Positions 9,610-17,501 of a stretch of DNA of 64,000 nt are shown in pieces. This DNA comes from Ruminococcaceae bacterium UBA7080. GTDB lineage: Bacteria; Bacillota; Clostridia; Oscillospirales; Acutalibacteraceae. Location: positions 1,567-65,566 of the forward strand of contig DKZG01000002.1 of assembly GCA_002493595.1 (NCBI GenBank), read 5' to 3'. The notes under the pieces were generated by a model. The model was not told where the DNA came from, ran no database searches, and saw only the letters and a program-made list of their open reading frames with translations. Position numbers and translations under genes: made by a program. Each line of letters opens with the position of its first letter. Positions within the stretch are counted from its first letter, which is position 1.

Positions 9610-10194
9610 ATGAGCAGCTATAAAAAAGATTTTATAAGCATAGGAATCATTCTACCTGTAATAGCGGCAGTTATATCAACTGCCCTATTTTTTATCGCAT
9701 GGAATACCTTGGATGCAGGTCAGTATTACAATCGTGAAGATATACGTGTTTCTCAATACAGCAAAACAGAAGCGGCAAAGGCAAAAGGCAAGGAGGATAT
9801 TGTATCGAATGCTGTTTTTGGTAAAGTGAAGGCCAATGATAAGGAATTGGAACTGATATTTGATGCTGATGAGGTAAATGCACTCGGGCGCATTAATGTA
9901 TCGTCTGACAGTAAAATGGCTGACGAAGTCGGTGCAATGTTTCTTTCCTGTTATAAAGATAAATCCGATTTTGTCAGAAGCCTTAAAACAGATGATGCAG
10001 TAAAGCTTGAGCTTTGTTACGGCGATTATAATTACAGAGTTAAATCAATCGTGCTTGCTGAGAGTGTTTTAAACGCAAAAAAGAAGGCAGTCGGTATGGA
10101 AAGGGCGCTTGTAATATATACGGATGCAGATAAAAGTCCCGGGTTATCGGATCATTATTTAGCAGTGGTTTGTGAAATGACTGACAGAAAATAG
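9610..10194 (+). CDS. Hypothetical protein with one N-terminal membrane anchor
   Basis: This 194-residue protein is unrecognised. Residues about 11-31 form one hydrophobic segment after a short basic N-terminus, giving a likely N-in anchor with the remaining 160 residues outside the membrane. The exported part is mixed alpha/beta and has no Cys pair or obvious catalytic motif. It sits 14 nt after the 281-residue gene and 10 nt before the next membrane gene, behind a weak AAAGGA site. Confidence 0.7.
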   Translation: MSSYKKDFISIGIILPVIAAVISTALFFIAWNTLDAGQYYNREDIRVSQYSKTEAAKAKGKEDIVSNAVFGKVKANDKELELIFDADEVNALGRINVSSDSKMADEVGAMFLSCYKDKSDFVRSLKTDDAVKLELCYGDYNYRVKSIVLAESVLNAKKKAVGMERALVIYTDADKSPGLSDHYLAVVCEMTDRK

Positions 10195-10204
10195 GAGGAA
10201 GGGT

Positions 10205-11035
10205 ATGTCTCTTACGAAAGCAAGAAAAATAATTTCCTTTATACTGTCCGTTTTGATTGTTATGGGAGGAAATCTATTTTTTAATACAACTTTAATACGA
10301 TATACTGTTTGCAATGAAAAATATATGCTGAATGTTTTTTCGTCTGATGAACTCAATGAACAGTGCAAAACGAATTTCAAAGACAGAGCTAAGGTGCTTG
10401 AGGCAAAAAGTTCAATACCTGCAAGGGTTTTTGAAAGTATTAACGCAGAGGATACAGATATTAATAAAACAGCAGTAGCAAGATTGTTTAGAGGCGAGGG
10501 AGGAGAGCTGTTTAATAATGATATCGTTGAGCGATTTGAAGGATTATGTACAGAGTATTTAAAGGGTAATGCAATTTCTTATGACAAGGAAAAAATATAT
10601 AATACGGCAGTTTTGGCTGCCCGGGTTTACTCCGACAGCTTTGGTATAGGTAATTCGGAACGGTTAATGGATATGATGGGCACCTTTAATTCACATTATA
10701 GTATATACTGGTCGGCAGGATTGCTCTTAATGGCTGTTTCCTGTGTGTTAATTTTGGTGTTGTACAGCAAGAAGAGAGAACGCCGGTGCATGTTTTATTC
10801 ATCATTTTCTGCATTGGGTTTATCCTTAACAACAATTGGTGCAGGCTGTATTATTTTTAAGCCAATAAGCGGAGTGTTTATTGAGCCCGAAATGTATGCA
10901 GCAGCGATGGAAAAAGCCTTTGACGGTGCAGCAGTGATTTTAATTGTGTTGGGTTTGCTGCTTGCCGTTGTGTTTTTTGCTGCTCTGGTTACGCTGTATA
11001 AGAAGCGATTAAACAGTGATAACTTTCATATATAA
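10205..11035 (+). CDS. Hypothetical membrane protein, last of the trio
   Basis: This 276-residue protein is unrecognised. It has an N-terminal membrane segment (about 10-29), an extracytoplasmic stretch of about 135 residues, and three C-terminal segments near 165-185, 197-217 and 238-266, ending in a short basic tail. The ribosome site AGGAGGAAGGG is strong. The arrangement suggests a sensor-like or scaffold membrane protein, but no catalytic motif is seen. A terminator follows 32 nt later. Confidence 0.7.
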   Translation: MSLTKARKIISFILSVLIVMGGNLFFNTTLIRYTVCNEKYMLNVFSSDELNEQCKTNFKDRAKVLEAKSSIPARVFESINAEDTDINKTAVARLFRGEGGELFNNDIVERFEGLCTEYLKGNAISYDKEKIYNTAVLAARVYSDSFGIGNSERLMDMMGTFNSHYSIYWSAGLLLMAVSCVLILVLYSKKRERRCMFYSSFSALGLSLTTIGAGCIIFKPISGVFIEPEMYAAAMEKAFDGAAVILIVLGLLLAVVFFAALVTLYKKRLNSDNFHI

Positions 11036-11066
11036 TAGTTTTAAATAATATATAATACAGCATTAT

Positions 11067-11100
11067 AAATCCCGTATGAATTACAATCATACGGGATTTT
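11067..11100 (+). terminator. Terminator of the hypothetical trio
   Basis: A perfect 13-bp stem (11067-11079 with 11087-11099) with a 7-nt loop runs into TTTT, ending the trio transcript. Confidence 0.85.
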
Positions 11101-11426
11101 ATAATATTGTAATAATTTGTATTATTTTGCTTGCTGATTATGAAATGTCGCATTTTGTCATTCAATTATCAGTTTCTGTATATTGATGCGAGACTTTAAT
11201 TTATTTCGTTTAACAACTATATATTGTGTTTTTAATGTTTGGTAAATACAAAAGTTACAATTTGTAAGATTTAATTTGAGCTTTTCTATTGATTTTACAA
11301 AAAAAAGCAATCACACACTAAAGCGTTGAATTTTATAACCACAAGATATAGTGAAAAAATGGTATTTAAAGCAGATATGATTTTTCTTCATTGTACAATT
11401 TGCACAAAAACATCTCTTTGAATTTG
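11101..11426. other. AT-rich intergenic stretch without a gene
   Basis: This is about 330 bases of AT-rich sequence between the trio terminator and the promoter at 11427. I see no open frame with a ribosome site, no tRNA-like fold and no strong dyad. It may hold upstream regulatory sites for the G5/3D gene. Confidence 0.5.
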
Positions 11427-11455
11427 TTGACATCTTATGCACTTGTGACTATAAT
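11427..11455 (+). promoter_or_regulatory. Full-consensus sigma-A promoter
   Basis: TTGACA and TATAAT are separated by 17 bp, a full match to consensus. Transcription should begin near 11462, leaving a leader of about 119 nt before the ATG at 11581. Confidence 0.88.
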
Positions 11456-11461
11456 GTCAAA

Positions 11462-11580
11462 CGTTCGGTAATAATAACGGTGAAGCAGAAAGTACTTCTT
11501 CTGTTTGGTGGAACTTCCATCAATATTAGGAACAAATTTGATTAACCCTAATATTCCCGACAACAACAAAGGAGATTAAG
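11462..11580 (+). promoter_or_regulatory. Structured 5' leader of the G5/3D gene
   Basis: The leader can form several hairpins: CAGAA with TTCTG (11486-11490 with 11499-11503), a 7-bp stem with a 3-nt loop (11506-11512 with 11516-11522), and a perfect 9-bp stem (11522-11530 with 11547-11555). The ribosome site AAAGGAG follows at about 11569. I could not match it to a known riboswitch. Genes of this type can be under c-di-AMP (ydaO) control, but the conserved ydaO blocks are not evident. Confidence 0.45.
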
Positions 11581-12828
11581 ATGATTAACCAATCAAGCGC
11601 CAAGGGACTTAAAGGCATCAGCCGTGCAGTTCTGACAGCCGTAATTACTTTTGTTATTTCTGTTGCAGTTTTTGCAAGTACTGCATTTGCAGGTCTTGTA
11701 ACGCAGTATAATGTTGAGATTGTGATTGACAGCAATGATGCAATTGTGATTACAACGAATGAGACGGAACCAATCGAAATCCTGTCACAGGCTAATATCA
11801 CGCTTTCACAAAGTGATAAGCTGGACATCAGTGCCTTCAAATCAGGCGAAGGCGGAACAATTAAAATCGACAAGGCAAACAGCATTAATGTTGAATTTGA
11901 CGGAGTAATCAGCACATACACTGTTTATGAGGATACAGTGGGCGAAGCTCTTGAAAGCCTGGGAATTAAAGCAGGTGCTAATGACAAAATCAACTATGCA
12001 CTGACTGACCGTGTAGAGGATGGTATGGTTATTACCATCAACACCAAAAAATCGGCAACGCTTGCAGCTGACGGAAAAAAAGTTAAGTATGCAATTTATC
12101 AGGGAACGGTAGCTGATTTGTTGGAGCTTGCTCAGGTTAAGCTTGGCAAAGATGATTATACCAAACCGTCACTTGATACAAAGCTTAAAGCGGATATGAC
12201 TGTTACGGTTTATCGCGTAAAGTATAAAACCATAAAAGAAAAAAAGGCAGTACCATTTAAAATAACTACAAAAAAAGACGCCTCATTAGCTGAGGGGAAA
12301 CAGGTTGTAGTTTCAAGAGGTTCTGACGGTATTGATGAAGTTTCATACAAGGTTCAGTATGTGAACGGTAAAAAAGGTAAAAAAACAGAGTCAACACGCA
12401 AAACCGTTAAAAAATCTGTTAACCAGGTTATAAAAATCGGAACGAAAAAAGCCGCTTCTAAAGGCTCTGACAGCGTTAAGTCAAATGGTGTAAAATCAAA
12501 GAATGGCTATAAAGTCGGTCAGAAGCTTACCGGAAGATATACACATTATTGTGCATGTGCAACCTGCAATGGAAACTCAAGAGGTATAACCTCAAGTGGA
12601 AAGCGCATCAGCAACGGCATGGCAAATCCTTATTATATTGCTTGCAACTGGTTGCCGCTGGGATCTGTTGTCAGTGTGAACGGTACCAATTATACTGTGG
12701 TTGACCGAGGCGGTTCAGGTCTCTCAACCGTTGGAAGAATTGATATATTCACACCGGAGGGCCATTCAGCCTGTTACAGATACGGCACAGGCAGATGTTC
12801 GCTTGAGATTGTGAGACTCGGCTGGTAA
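11581..12828 (+). CDS. Secreted YabE-like protein with DUF348, G5 and 3D domains
   Basis: This 415-residue protein has a signal/anchor segment at about 17-40, two ubiquitin-like DUF348 repeats (about 45-210), a G5 domain (about 215-275, beginning near YRVKYKTIKEKKAV), a basic linker, and a C-terminal 3D domain (about 320-415) with the Asp-containing VVDRGG and GRIDIF segments. 3D domains in this architecture are linked to peptidoglycan cleavage, as in Rpf/YabE/YocH-type proteins involved in wall remodelling and dormancy exit. Four or more Cys in the 3D domain could form disulfides. A full-consensus promoter and long leader suggest strong, regulated expression as a single gene. Confidence 0.88.
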   Translation: MINQSSAKGLKGISRAVLTAVITFVISVAVFASTAFAGLVTQYNVEIVIDSNDAIVITTNETEPIEILSQANITLSQSDKLDISAFKSGEGGTIKIDKANSINVEFDGVISTYTVYEDTVGEALESLGIKAGANDKINYALTDRVEDGMVITINTKKSATLAADGKKVKYAIYQGTVADLLELAQVKLGKDDYTKPSLDTKLKADMTVTVYRVKYKTIKEKKAVPFKITTKKDASLAEGKQVVVSRGSDGIDEVSYKVQYVNGKKGKKTESTRKTVKKSVNQVIKIGTKKAASKGSDSVKSNGVKSKNGYKVGQKLTGRYTHYCACATCNGNSRGITSSGKRISNGMANPYYIACNWLPLGSVVSVNGTNYTVVDRGGSGLSTVGRIDIFTPEGHSACYRYGTGRCSLEIVRLGW

Positions 12829-12851
12829 TAAATTATATAGACAGAATAAGT

Positions 12852-12889
12852 TAAGCAGTCACAGGATAAACCCAGTGACTGCTTATTTT
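12852..12889 (+). terminator. Terminator of the G5/3D gene
   Basis: A perfect 11-bp stem (12852-12862 with 12875-12885) with a 12-nt loop is followed by TTTT. Confidence 0.8.
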
Positions 12890-13153
12890 GTATCTGCTTC
12901 TTCTAATATATAATCTATGGATACAGTATATCCGGCGTAAAGAACGAAAAGACGATAACAATAAAAAAGAATTTAAACTATGCGAGAAACAGAACAAAGC
13001 TTAAGGGGAAAATGATAACCCCTACTCCTCCCGGAGCAAGTCAAAGCCAATTAAAGTGAAAGGATAATAGCAACAGTGTGAAGAGTAATTCGAACCCTGT
13101 AATACTATATTTTAATATAAGTTTATTCATATTACTAAATCAATGGCTTTTTG
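12890..13153. other. Intergenic region with short hairpins, possible untranslated RNA
   Basis: About 260 bases separate the terminator from the glyS promoter. The stretch holds a TATAAT at 12909-12914 without a good -35. It also has a GGATA/TATCC dyad shortly after that hexamer, an AGGGG/CCCCT hairpin near 13009-13028 and a CTCC/GGAG hairpin next to it. No reading frame stands out, and T-box landmarks expected before a synthetase are absent. It could encode a small RNA or be a decayed gene. Confidence 0.3.
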
Positions 13154-13182
13154 TTGACTTATCGCTTAAAATATATTAATAT
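13154..13182 (+). promoter_or_regulatory. Candidate glyS promoter
   Basis: TTGACT is followed at 17 bp by TAATAT. The region is so AT-rich that other -10 hexamers (TATAAT at 13180 with a 20-bp gap) are possible. Confidence 0.55.
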
Positions 13183-13222
13183 AATATAAATATATTTATA
13201 TAGCTATTGGAGGTTTAATTAT

Positions 13223-14602
13223 ATGGATAATACAGAAAAATCAATGGAAAAGGTCGTTGCACTTTGTAAGGGAAGGGGCTTTATTTTTCCGGGCAGTGAT
13301 ATTTACGGTGGTCTTGCAAATACATGGGATTACGGTCCTCTCGGTGCAAGACTTAAAAATAATGTTAAGGACACATGGCGAAAAAGGTTTATTCAGGAGC
13401 GCAGGAACAGCTACGAGGTGGATGCTGATATTCTTATGCATCCGAGAGTATGGGAGGCAAGCGGTCACGTTTCTTCCTTTTCGGATCCGCTTCTTGACTG
13501 CAAGGAATGTAAGATGCGTCACAGGGCAGATAACCTGATTGATGATTTTGACCCTGAGGCTCATGCTGACGGTATGACCAAGGAGGAAATGTTCCAATAT
13601 ATTAAGGATCACAGTATTCCGTGTCCAAACTGCGGTAAGCACAATTTTACCGATATCAGAGAATTTAACCTGATGTTCCAGACATTCAGGGGAGTTACGA
13701 ACGACAGTAAAAGTGTAATTTATCTTCGTCCTGAAAATGCACAGGGCGAGTATGTGAATTTTATTAATGTTCAGCGCACAATGCGGGCTAAACTGCCGTT
13801 TTCTATCGGTCAGATAGGTAAGGCTTTCAGAAACGAAATTACACCGGGTAATTTTACCTTTAGAACCATTGAGTTTGAACAGATGGAGTTCCAGACCTTC
13901 TGCAAGGAGGGTACGGACACAGAGTTGTATGATTATTTCAAGGAATATGGTAAAAAATATTTTGAGGATTTAGGCATTCCGGCTGATCATCTTCGTTTTC
14001 ACGACCACGAGAAGCTTGCGCATTATGCAAAGGCTGCCTGTGATATTGAATTTTTATTCCCGTTTGGCTGGGGCGAAATCAACGGCACGCATAACAGGAC
14101 AAATTTTGACCTTACAAGGCACCAAGAATACAGTGGTCAAAAGATGGATTACCTTGATCCGACTACAAATGAGAAATTTATTCCGTTTATTATTGAGTCA
14201 ACTTACGGCCTTGACAGAACAGTTCTCGCTCTTCTTTGTGAAGCGTATGATGAAGAGATAATTGATGCTGAGAAAAATGATACAAGGGTTGTTCTCCATC
14301 TCAGTCCGGCAGTAGCACCTTATAAGGCTGCAGTACTTCCGCTTTCAAAGAAGCTTTCGGATAAGGCATGGGAAATCTGTGAGAACCTCAGCAAATCCTT
14401 TATGACTGATTTTGATGAAACCGGCTCCATAGGCAAAAGATATCGCCGAGAGGATGAAATCGGTACGCCTTATTGTATTACCTATGATTTTGACTCAGAG
14501 GAGGATGGCTGTGTAACCGTACGCGATCGTGATACAATGGAGCAGGTTAGAATTCCGATTACAGAGCTTGAAGCATTTATCAGCGATAAAATTAAATTCT
14601 GA
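13223..14602 (+). CDS. glyS: Glycyl-tRNA synthetase, single-chain (alpha2) type
   Basis: This 459-residue class II synthetase is the dimeric single-polypeptide GlyRS, not the alpha2beta2 GlyQ/GlyS pair. The N-terminal [12 protein letters not shown] segment, the insertion with zinc-type Cys (CKECK and CPNCG), the motif 2 region [13 protein letters not shown] and motif 3 (STYGLDR) are visible, followed by the C-terminal anticodon-binding domain. TTGGAGG lies 9 nt before the ATG. Single-chain GlyRS is found in Mollicutes, Gram-positive cocci and some Clostridia. No T-box leader was found. Confidence 0.95.
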   Translation: MDNTEKSMEKVVALCKGRGFIFPGSDIYGGLANTWDYGPLGARLKNNVKDTWRKRFIQERRNSYEVDADILMHPRVWEASGHVSSFSDPLLDCKECKMRHRADNLIDDFDPEAHADGMTKEEMFQYIKDHSIPCPNCGKHNFTDIREFNLMFQTFRGVTNDSKSVIYLRPENAQGEYVNFINVQRTMRAKLPFSIGQIGKAFRNEITPGNFTFRTIEFEQMEFQTFCKEGTDTELYDYFKEYGKKYFEDLGIPADHLRFHDHEKLAHYAKAACDIEFLFPFGWGEINGTHNRTNFDLTRHQEYSGQKMDYLDPTTNEKFIPFIIESTYGLDRTVLALLCEAYDEEIIDAEKNDTRVVLHLSPAVAPYKAAVLPLSKKLSDKAWEICENLSKSFMTDFDETGSIGKRYRREDEIGTPYCITYDFDSEEDGCVTVRDRDTMEQVRIPITELEAFISDKIKF

Positions 14603-14630
14603 TTTAATCAGATGAAAAGAGTGTGAATTT

Positions 14631-15911
14631 ATGAACAGAATTAACAGAGTGCTTTTAAAATCTCAGGCACGTCAGCTTATCAGCAAAAAGGTGTTTAAGC
14701 TTTTTCTTATTTCATTTGTTGTGTCGCTTCTTGTTGGCCAGGGCATGTCTGTATCAGCAAATTTTAATAATATTTCAGACATTAAAAATGAGTTTACTAA
14801 TGACTACAGCATGAATGGTTTTGATGAGTTTTTTGGTGAAGGCAGCAATCCGATTGAGGATTTTGACTTTAATGAAAACACGTTGACAGCTGTGCCTAAG
14901 ACGGATGCAGCACAAGGAGAAAATATCGGCATTTCAAAAGCATTTCTTGCTATGCCTGTTCTTTTGAGCTTTGCCGCCATTTCCGGTATCGTGTCGTTAG
15001 TTCTCTCTCCGCTTAGCGTAACGCTCAGCGGGATATATGTTTCATTTGTTAAGAGAAATGCAAATGCTGATTTTGATTTAGGGCATGAGTTTACTTCATT
15101 GTTTAAAAATACTTTTAATAAAAATTATTTGAATAAGCTTGTGCTTAATCTTCTTTCCGGTTTGTTGTTGATACTTCTTTTATTGCTTTTTATTGTACCG
15201 GGTGTGGTTTTTTCTTACAGTATTTATTTTGCTAATCAAATTATGATAGATTATCCGAATCTGAAGCCAAGCGAGGCTATGAAGCTTTCACGAAAGATTG
15301 TAAGAGGTAACCGAACAGAGCTGTTTACGTATAATATTACATTTATTCCGTGGTTTTTTCTGTCAATGGTGACACTTGGATTAGCCAATATTTATGTAAT
15401 GCCTTATAAATCAACCTGTGATGCACTTTATTATGAGAATTTTCGCTTGAGAGCTTTGGCTGAGGGCAGAGTTACTGAGGATGATTTTCTTTCCGAGCAG
15501 GAACGTATAATGAAATACAACGGATTTAATGCAGATGCTTCGCCATATCAGGCCAATGATTATACTGCTGCATATGGGGCACAGAATCATCCGTATCAGT
15601 CGACTGCACCTAATAACGGGTTATATTTTGTTCCTGATTTCAGTCCCATCGAACAGTATAATGCGTATGCCAATCCCGCTGCCGGTGCGTATTATTATCA
15701 GCAGCAAGGCGGCGAATATTATTATGCGCCTCAATCTCGGCAATCTTCGTCGGGAGCTGAGACACGGCATGCACCTTTTTCACAGGCTGAGCAAAGAACT
15801 GCTGATACAAATCAGTCTTCAGAGGTGTGTGAGGACAACTCGAATTCTGTATCGGATGAAGGCTCCTGTTATCCGACCGAAAACAGTAACAATGAAAATG
15901 AAATGCCATAA
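14631..15911 (+). CDS. DUF975 family membrane protein with Tyr/Gln-rich tail
   Basis: This 426-residue integral membrane protein starts with the basic N-terminus and first helix typical of DUF975. A 65-residue exported-looking loop follows, then helices near 105-140, 170-200 and 235-270 including the characteristic LSRKIVRGNRTELF segment. After about 300 the protein changes to a low-complexity tail rich in Tyr, Gln, Asn and Ala (with QQQGGEYYYAP), then a Ser/Glu-rich end. DUF975 function is unknown. The disordered tail is not part of the usual domain and may be a sticky or phase-separating segment. It follows glyS by 28 nt. Confidence 0.8.
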   Translation: MNRINRVLLKSQARQLISKKVFKLFLISFVVSLLVGQGMSVSANFNNISDIKNEFTNDYSMNGFDEFFGEGSNPIEDFDFNENTLTAVPKTDAAQGENIGISKAFLAMPVLLSFAAISGIVSLVLSPLSVTLSGIYVSFVKRNANADFDLGHEFTSLFKNTFNKNYLNKLVLNLLSGLLLILLLLLFIVPGVVFSYSIYFANQIMIDYPNLKPSEAMKLSRKIVRGNRTELFTYNITFIPWFFLSMVTLGLANIYVMPYKSTCDALYYENFRLRALAEGRVTEDDFLSEQERIMKYNGFNADASPYQANDYTAAYGAQNHPYQSTAPNNGLYFVPDFSPIEQYNAYANPAAGAYYYQQQGGEYYYAPQSRQSSSGAETRHAPFSQAEQRTADTNQSSEVCEDNSNSVSDEGSCYPTENSNNENEMP

Positions 15912-15921
15912 TTAAAAAGAA

Positions 15922-15960
15922 ACAGCCTTAAAGTAGTTTATACCTTAAGGCTGTGTTTTT
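15922..15960. terminator. Terminator between DUF975 gene and convergent small gene
   Basis: A perfect 10-bp stem (15922-15931 with 15945-15954) is followed by GTTTTT on plus and by a T-rich run on minus, so it can serve both convergent genes. Confidence 0.8.
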
Positions 15961-15961
15961 A

Positions 15962-16228
15962 TTAAAGCTGGTTTTCTTCCTGGTATTCTTTTGAGAATTC
16001 CGTGTTTAGTTTATCCGGTATAGGCACACCCATTTCTGTTTTATCGTCAGGCTGGACTGTCGGATTTGAAGTCCAGCTGCTGTAGCGATTTGTCAGCTTA
16101 GGATCAAGTTCATATTTTTTTTTATAACTTGTTTTGTGCTTGTGTGTGCTTGAAGGGACATTAAAGTTATTTCTGCTGTTAATGGTTTGCTGCGGTTTTT
16201 CCTTTTTTTCATGATTATCCCCGGGCAT
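15962..16228 (-). CDS. Small hypothetical basic, hydrophilic protein
   Basis: This 88-residue protein is very polar, with Lys, Asn, Thr and Pro throughout, no hydrophobic segment and no Cys. It is probably disordered. Its ATG lies inside the end of the 52-residue gene at 16215-16373 (14-nt overlap), so it depends on that upstream gene for translation. I do not recognise a family. A purine-rich GAAGGAGCAGG lies about 6 nt before the start within the upstream frame, which supports it as a real gene. Confidence 0.6.
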   Translation of the reverse strand: MPGDNHEKKEKPQQTINSRNNFNVPSSTHKHKTSYKKKYELDPKLTNRYSSWTSNPTVQPDDKTEMGVPIPDKLNTEFSKEYQEENQL

Positions 16229-16373
16229 TGCTTCCTGCTCCTTCTGCTATAGCTTTTAAATCATCCAGCGAATTGATTTTTGCACCGCTTTGAATAATAG
16301 ATTCCTGTATCATTTCAGGAAGTGCATCAAAATATTGCTGCATTTGCGGCGTAAGATTAAACATATCAGGCAT
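16215..16373 (-). CDS. Small hypothetical protein (52 aa) with hairpin-embedded ribosome site
   Basis: The minus-strand frame ATG at 16371-16373 to TAA at 16215-16217 encodes 52 residues beginning MPDMFNLTPQ. It looks like two short amphipathic helices rich in Met, Gln, Ile and Ala. The ribosome site GAAAGGAG lies 7 nt upstream, inside a perfect hairpin. The overlap with the 88-residue gene indicates a two-gene unit downstream of hemW. No known family was recognised. Confidence 0.6.
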   Translation of the reverse strand: MPDMFNLTPQMQQYFDALPEMIQESIIQSGAKINSLDDLKAIAEGAGSNARG

Positions 16374-16376
16374 AGT

Positions 16377-16415
16377 AAAACTCCTTTCAGATTTAGTTTA
16401 TCCGAAAGGAGTTTT
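16377..16415 (-). promoter_or_regulatory. Hairpin enclosing the ribosome site / terminator after hemW
   Basis: A perfect 12-bp stem (16377-16388 with 16404-16415) with a 15-nt loop lies between hemW and the 52-residue gene. In the minus-strand RNA its 3' arm contains the AAGGAG of the small gene. It could end hemW transcripts, mask the ribosome site in read-through RNA, or both. Confidence 0.65.
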
Positions 16416-16442
16416 TTTATTATGTTTTATTTTGTTTCAATT

Positions 16443-17471
16443 TTAAATTAAATTTGAAATGATTGTGTTTGACAGCAGCATTCCCTGCGGTGTAAGCTGG
16501 ATTGTTTTATCATTTTCTTTAAGAAATCCCATTGCTGCAAAGCGGCGGTAATCCTTTTTTACAAGTGTTTTGTCAATTCCCTTGCACAGGCGTAAGCCAA
16601 GCATTATTCTTTCTTCATCCGTGCCGCCGGGGCCGTCATTTATGATGTTTAAATTTTTATCGTAATAAAATCTCCTTTTATTCCAAAAGGAATGTGCTGA
16701 TACTCCGATACCAAGGTATTCTTTAAGTTCCCAGTATTTGAGATTATGTCGACTTTCAAATCCGGGCTTTGAAAAATTGCTTATCTCATACTGTTTGAAT
16801 CCCATTGTATTTAAAGCTTTTATCGTTTTCAAATACATATCGCAGACAGTGTCCTCTTCGGGCAGAGCAAGACGGTTTTTTATTTCAAAGAATTTTGTGT
16901 TTTTTTCAATTTTAAGCATATAGGCACTTATGTGTGTCACGTCTGCTTTCTCAATGAATTCAAAGGTTTCATCAAGGCTTTCCAAGCTCTGCCGGGGTGT
17001 GCCAAGCATAACATCAAGGCTGATGTTGGTTATACCGGACTTTTTTGAATCGCTGACTGCTTTGGCAATTTCAGCTTGTCCTGCAACTCGGCCCAGGGCA
17101 AAGCGTTCTTCATTTCTTGCACTTTGCATACCTATGCTTATGCGGTTCACACCGTAGGCGGCGTAGTTTTCAAAATCCCTTTCAAGGTTTTTTGATGGAT
17201 TGCATTCAACCGTTATTTCGCAGTTGTCGGCAATGTCAAACTGTGTTTTAGCAGCATATATTAATTGACCGATTAGTCTGCTTTCAAGAATAGACGGAGT
17301 TCCGCCTCCAAAATAAATTGTATCAAAACTGCCTTGGTATTTTTTTATTTCATTACATAATTTTTCAACATATTTTTCAGCGAGCGTTTGGTTATATTTT
17401 ATACTGAAAAAATCACAGTATGGGCACTTTGAACGACAAAAGGGGATGTGAAAATACAGGCCGTTATCCAT
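16443..17471 (-). CDS. hemW: Radical SAM heme chaperone HemW (coproporphyrinogen oxidase-like)
   Basis: This 342-residue radical SAM protein has the cluster Cys12, Cys16 and Cys19 in FHIPFCRSKCPYCDFFS, followed by a GGGTPS motif and the C-terminal HemW domain. HemW lacks coproporphyrinogen oxidase activity and transfers heme, although databases often label it HemN. It starts 30 nt after typA and is probably co-transcribed with it. A real HemN would be longer, with extra N-terminal residues. Confidence 0.88.
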   Translation of the reverse strand: MDNGLYFHIPFCRSKCPYCDFFSIKYNQTLAEKYVEKLCNEIKKYQGSFDTIYFGGGTPSILESRLIGQLIYAAKTQFDIADNCEITVECNPSKNLERDFENYAAYGVNRISIGMQSARNEERFALGRVAGQAEIAKAVSDSKKSGITNISLDVMLGTPRQSLESLDETFEFIEKADVTHISAYMLKIEKNTKFFEIKNRLALPEEDTVCDMYLKTIKALNTMGFKQYEISNFSKPGFESRHNLKYWELKEYLGIGVSAHSFWNKRRFYYDKNLNIINDGPGGTDEERIMLGLRLCKGIDKTLVKKDYRRFAAMGFLKENDKTIQLTPQGMLLSNTIISNLI

Positions 17472-17501
17472 ATAGTATCACATCTCCTTTTGATTCATGC
17501 A

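Noticed and set aside
11462..11580. ydaO c-di-AMP riboswitch
   Set aside because: Hairpins are present, but the conserved ydaO sequence blocks could not be found.
12890..13222. T-box leader for glyS
   Set aside because: The conserved AGTAA and TGGNACCGCG antiterminator elements are absent.
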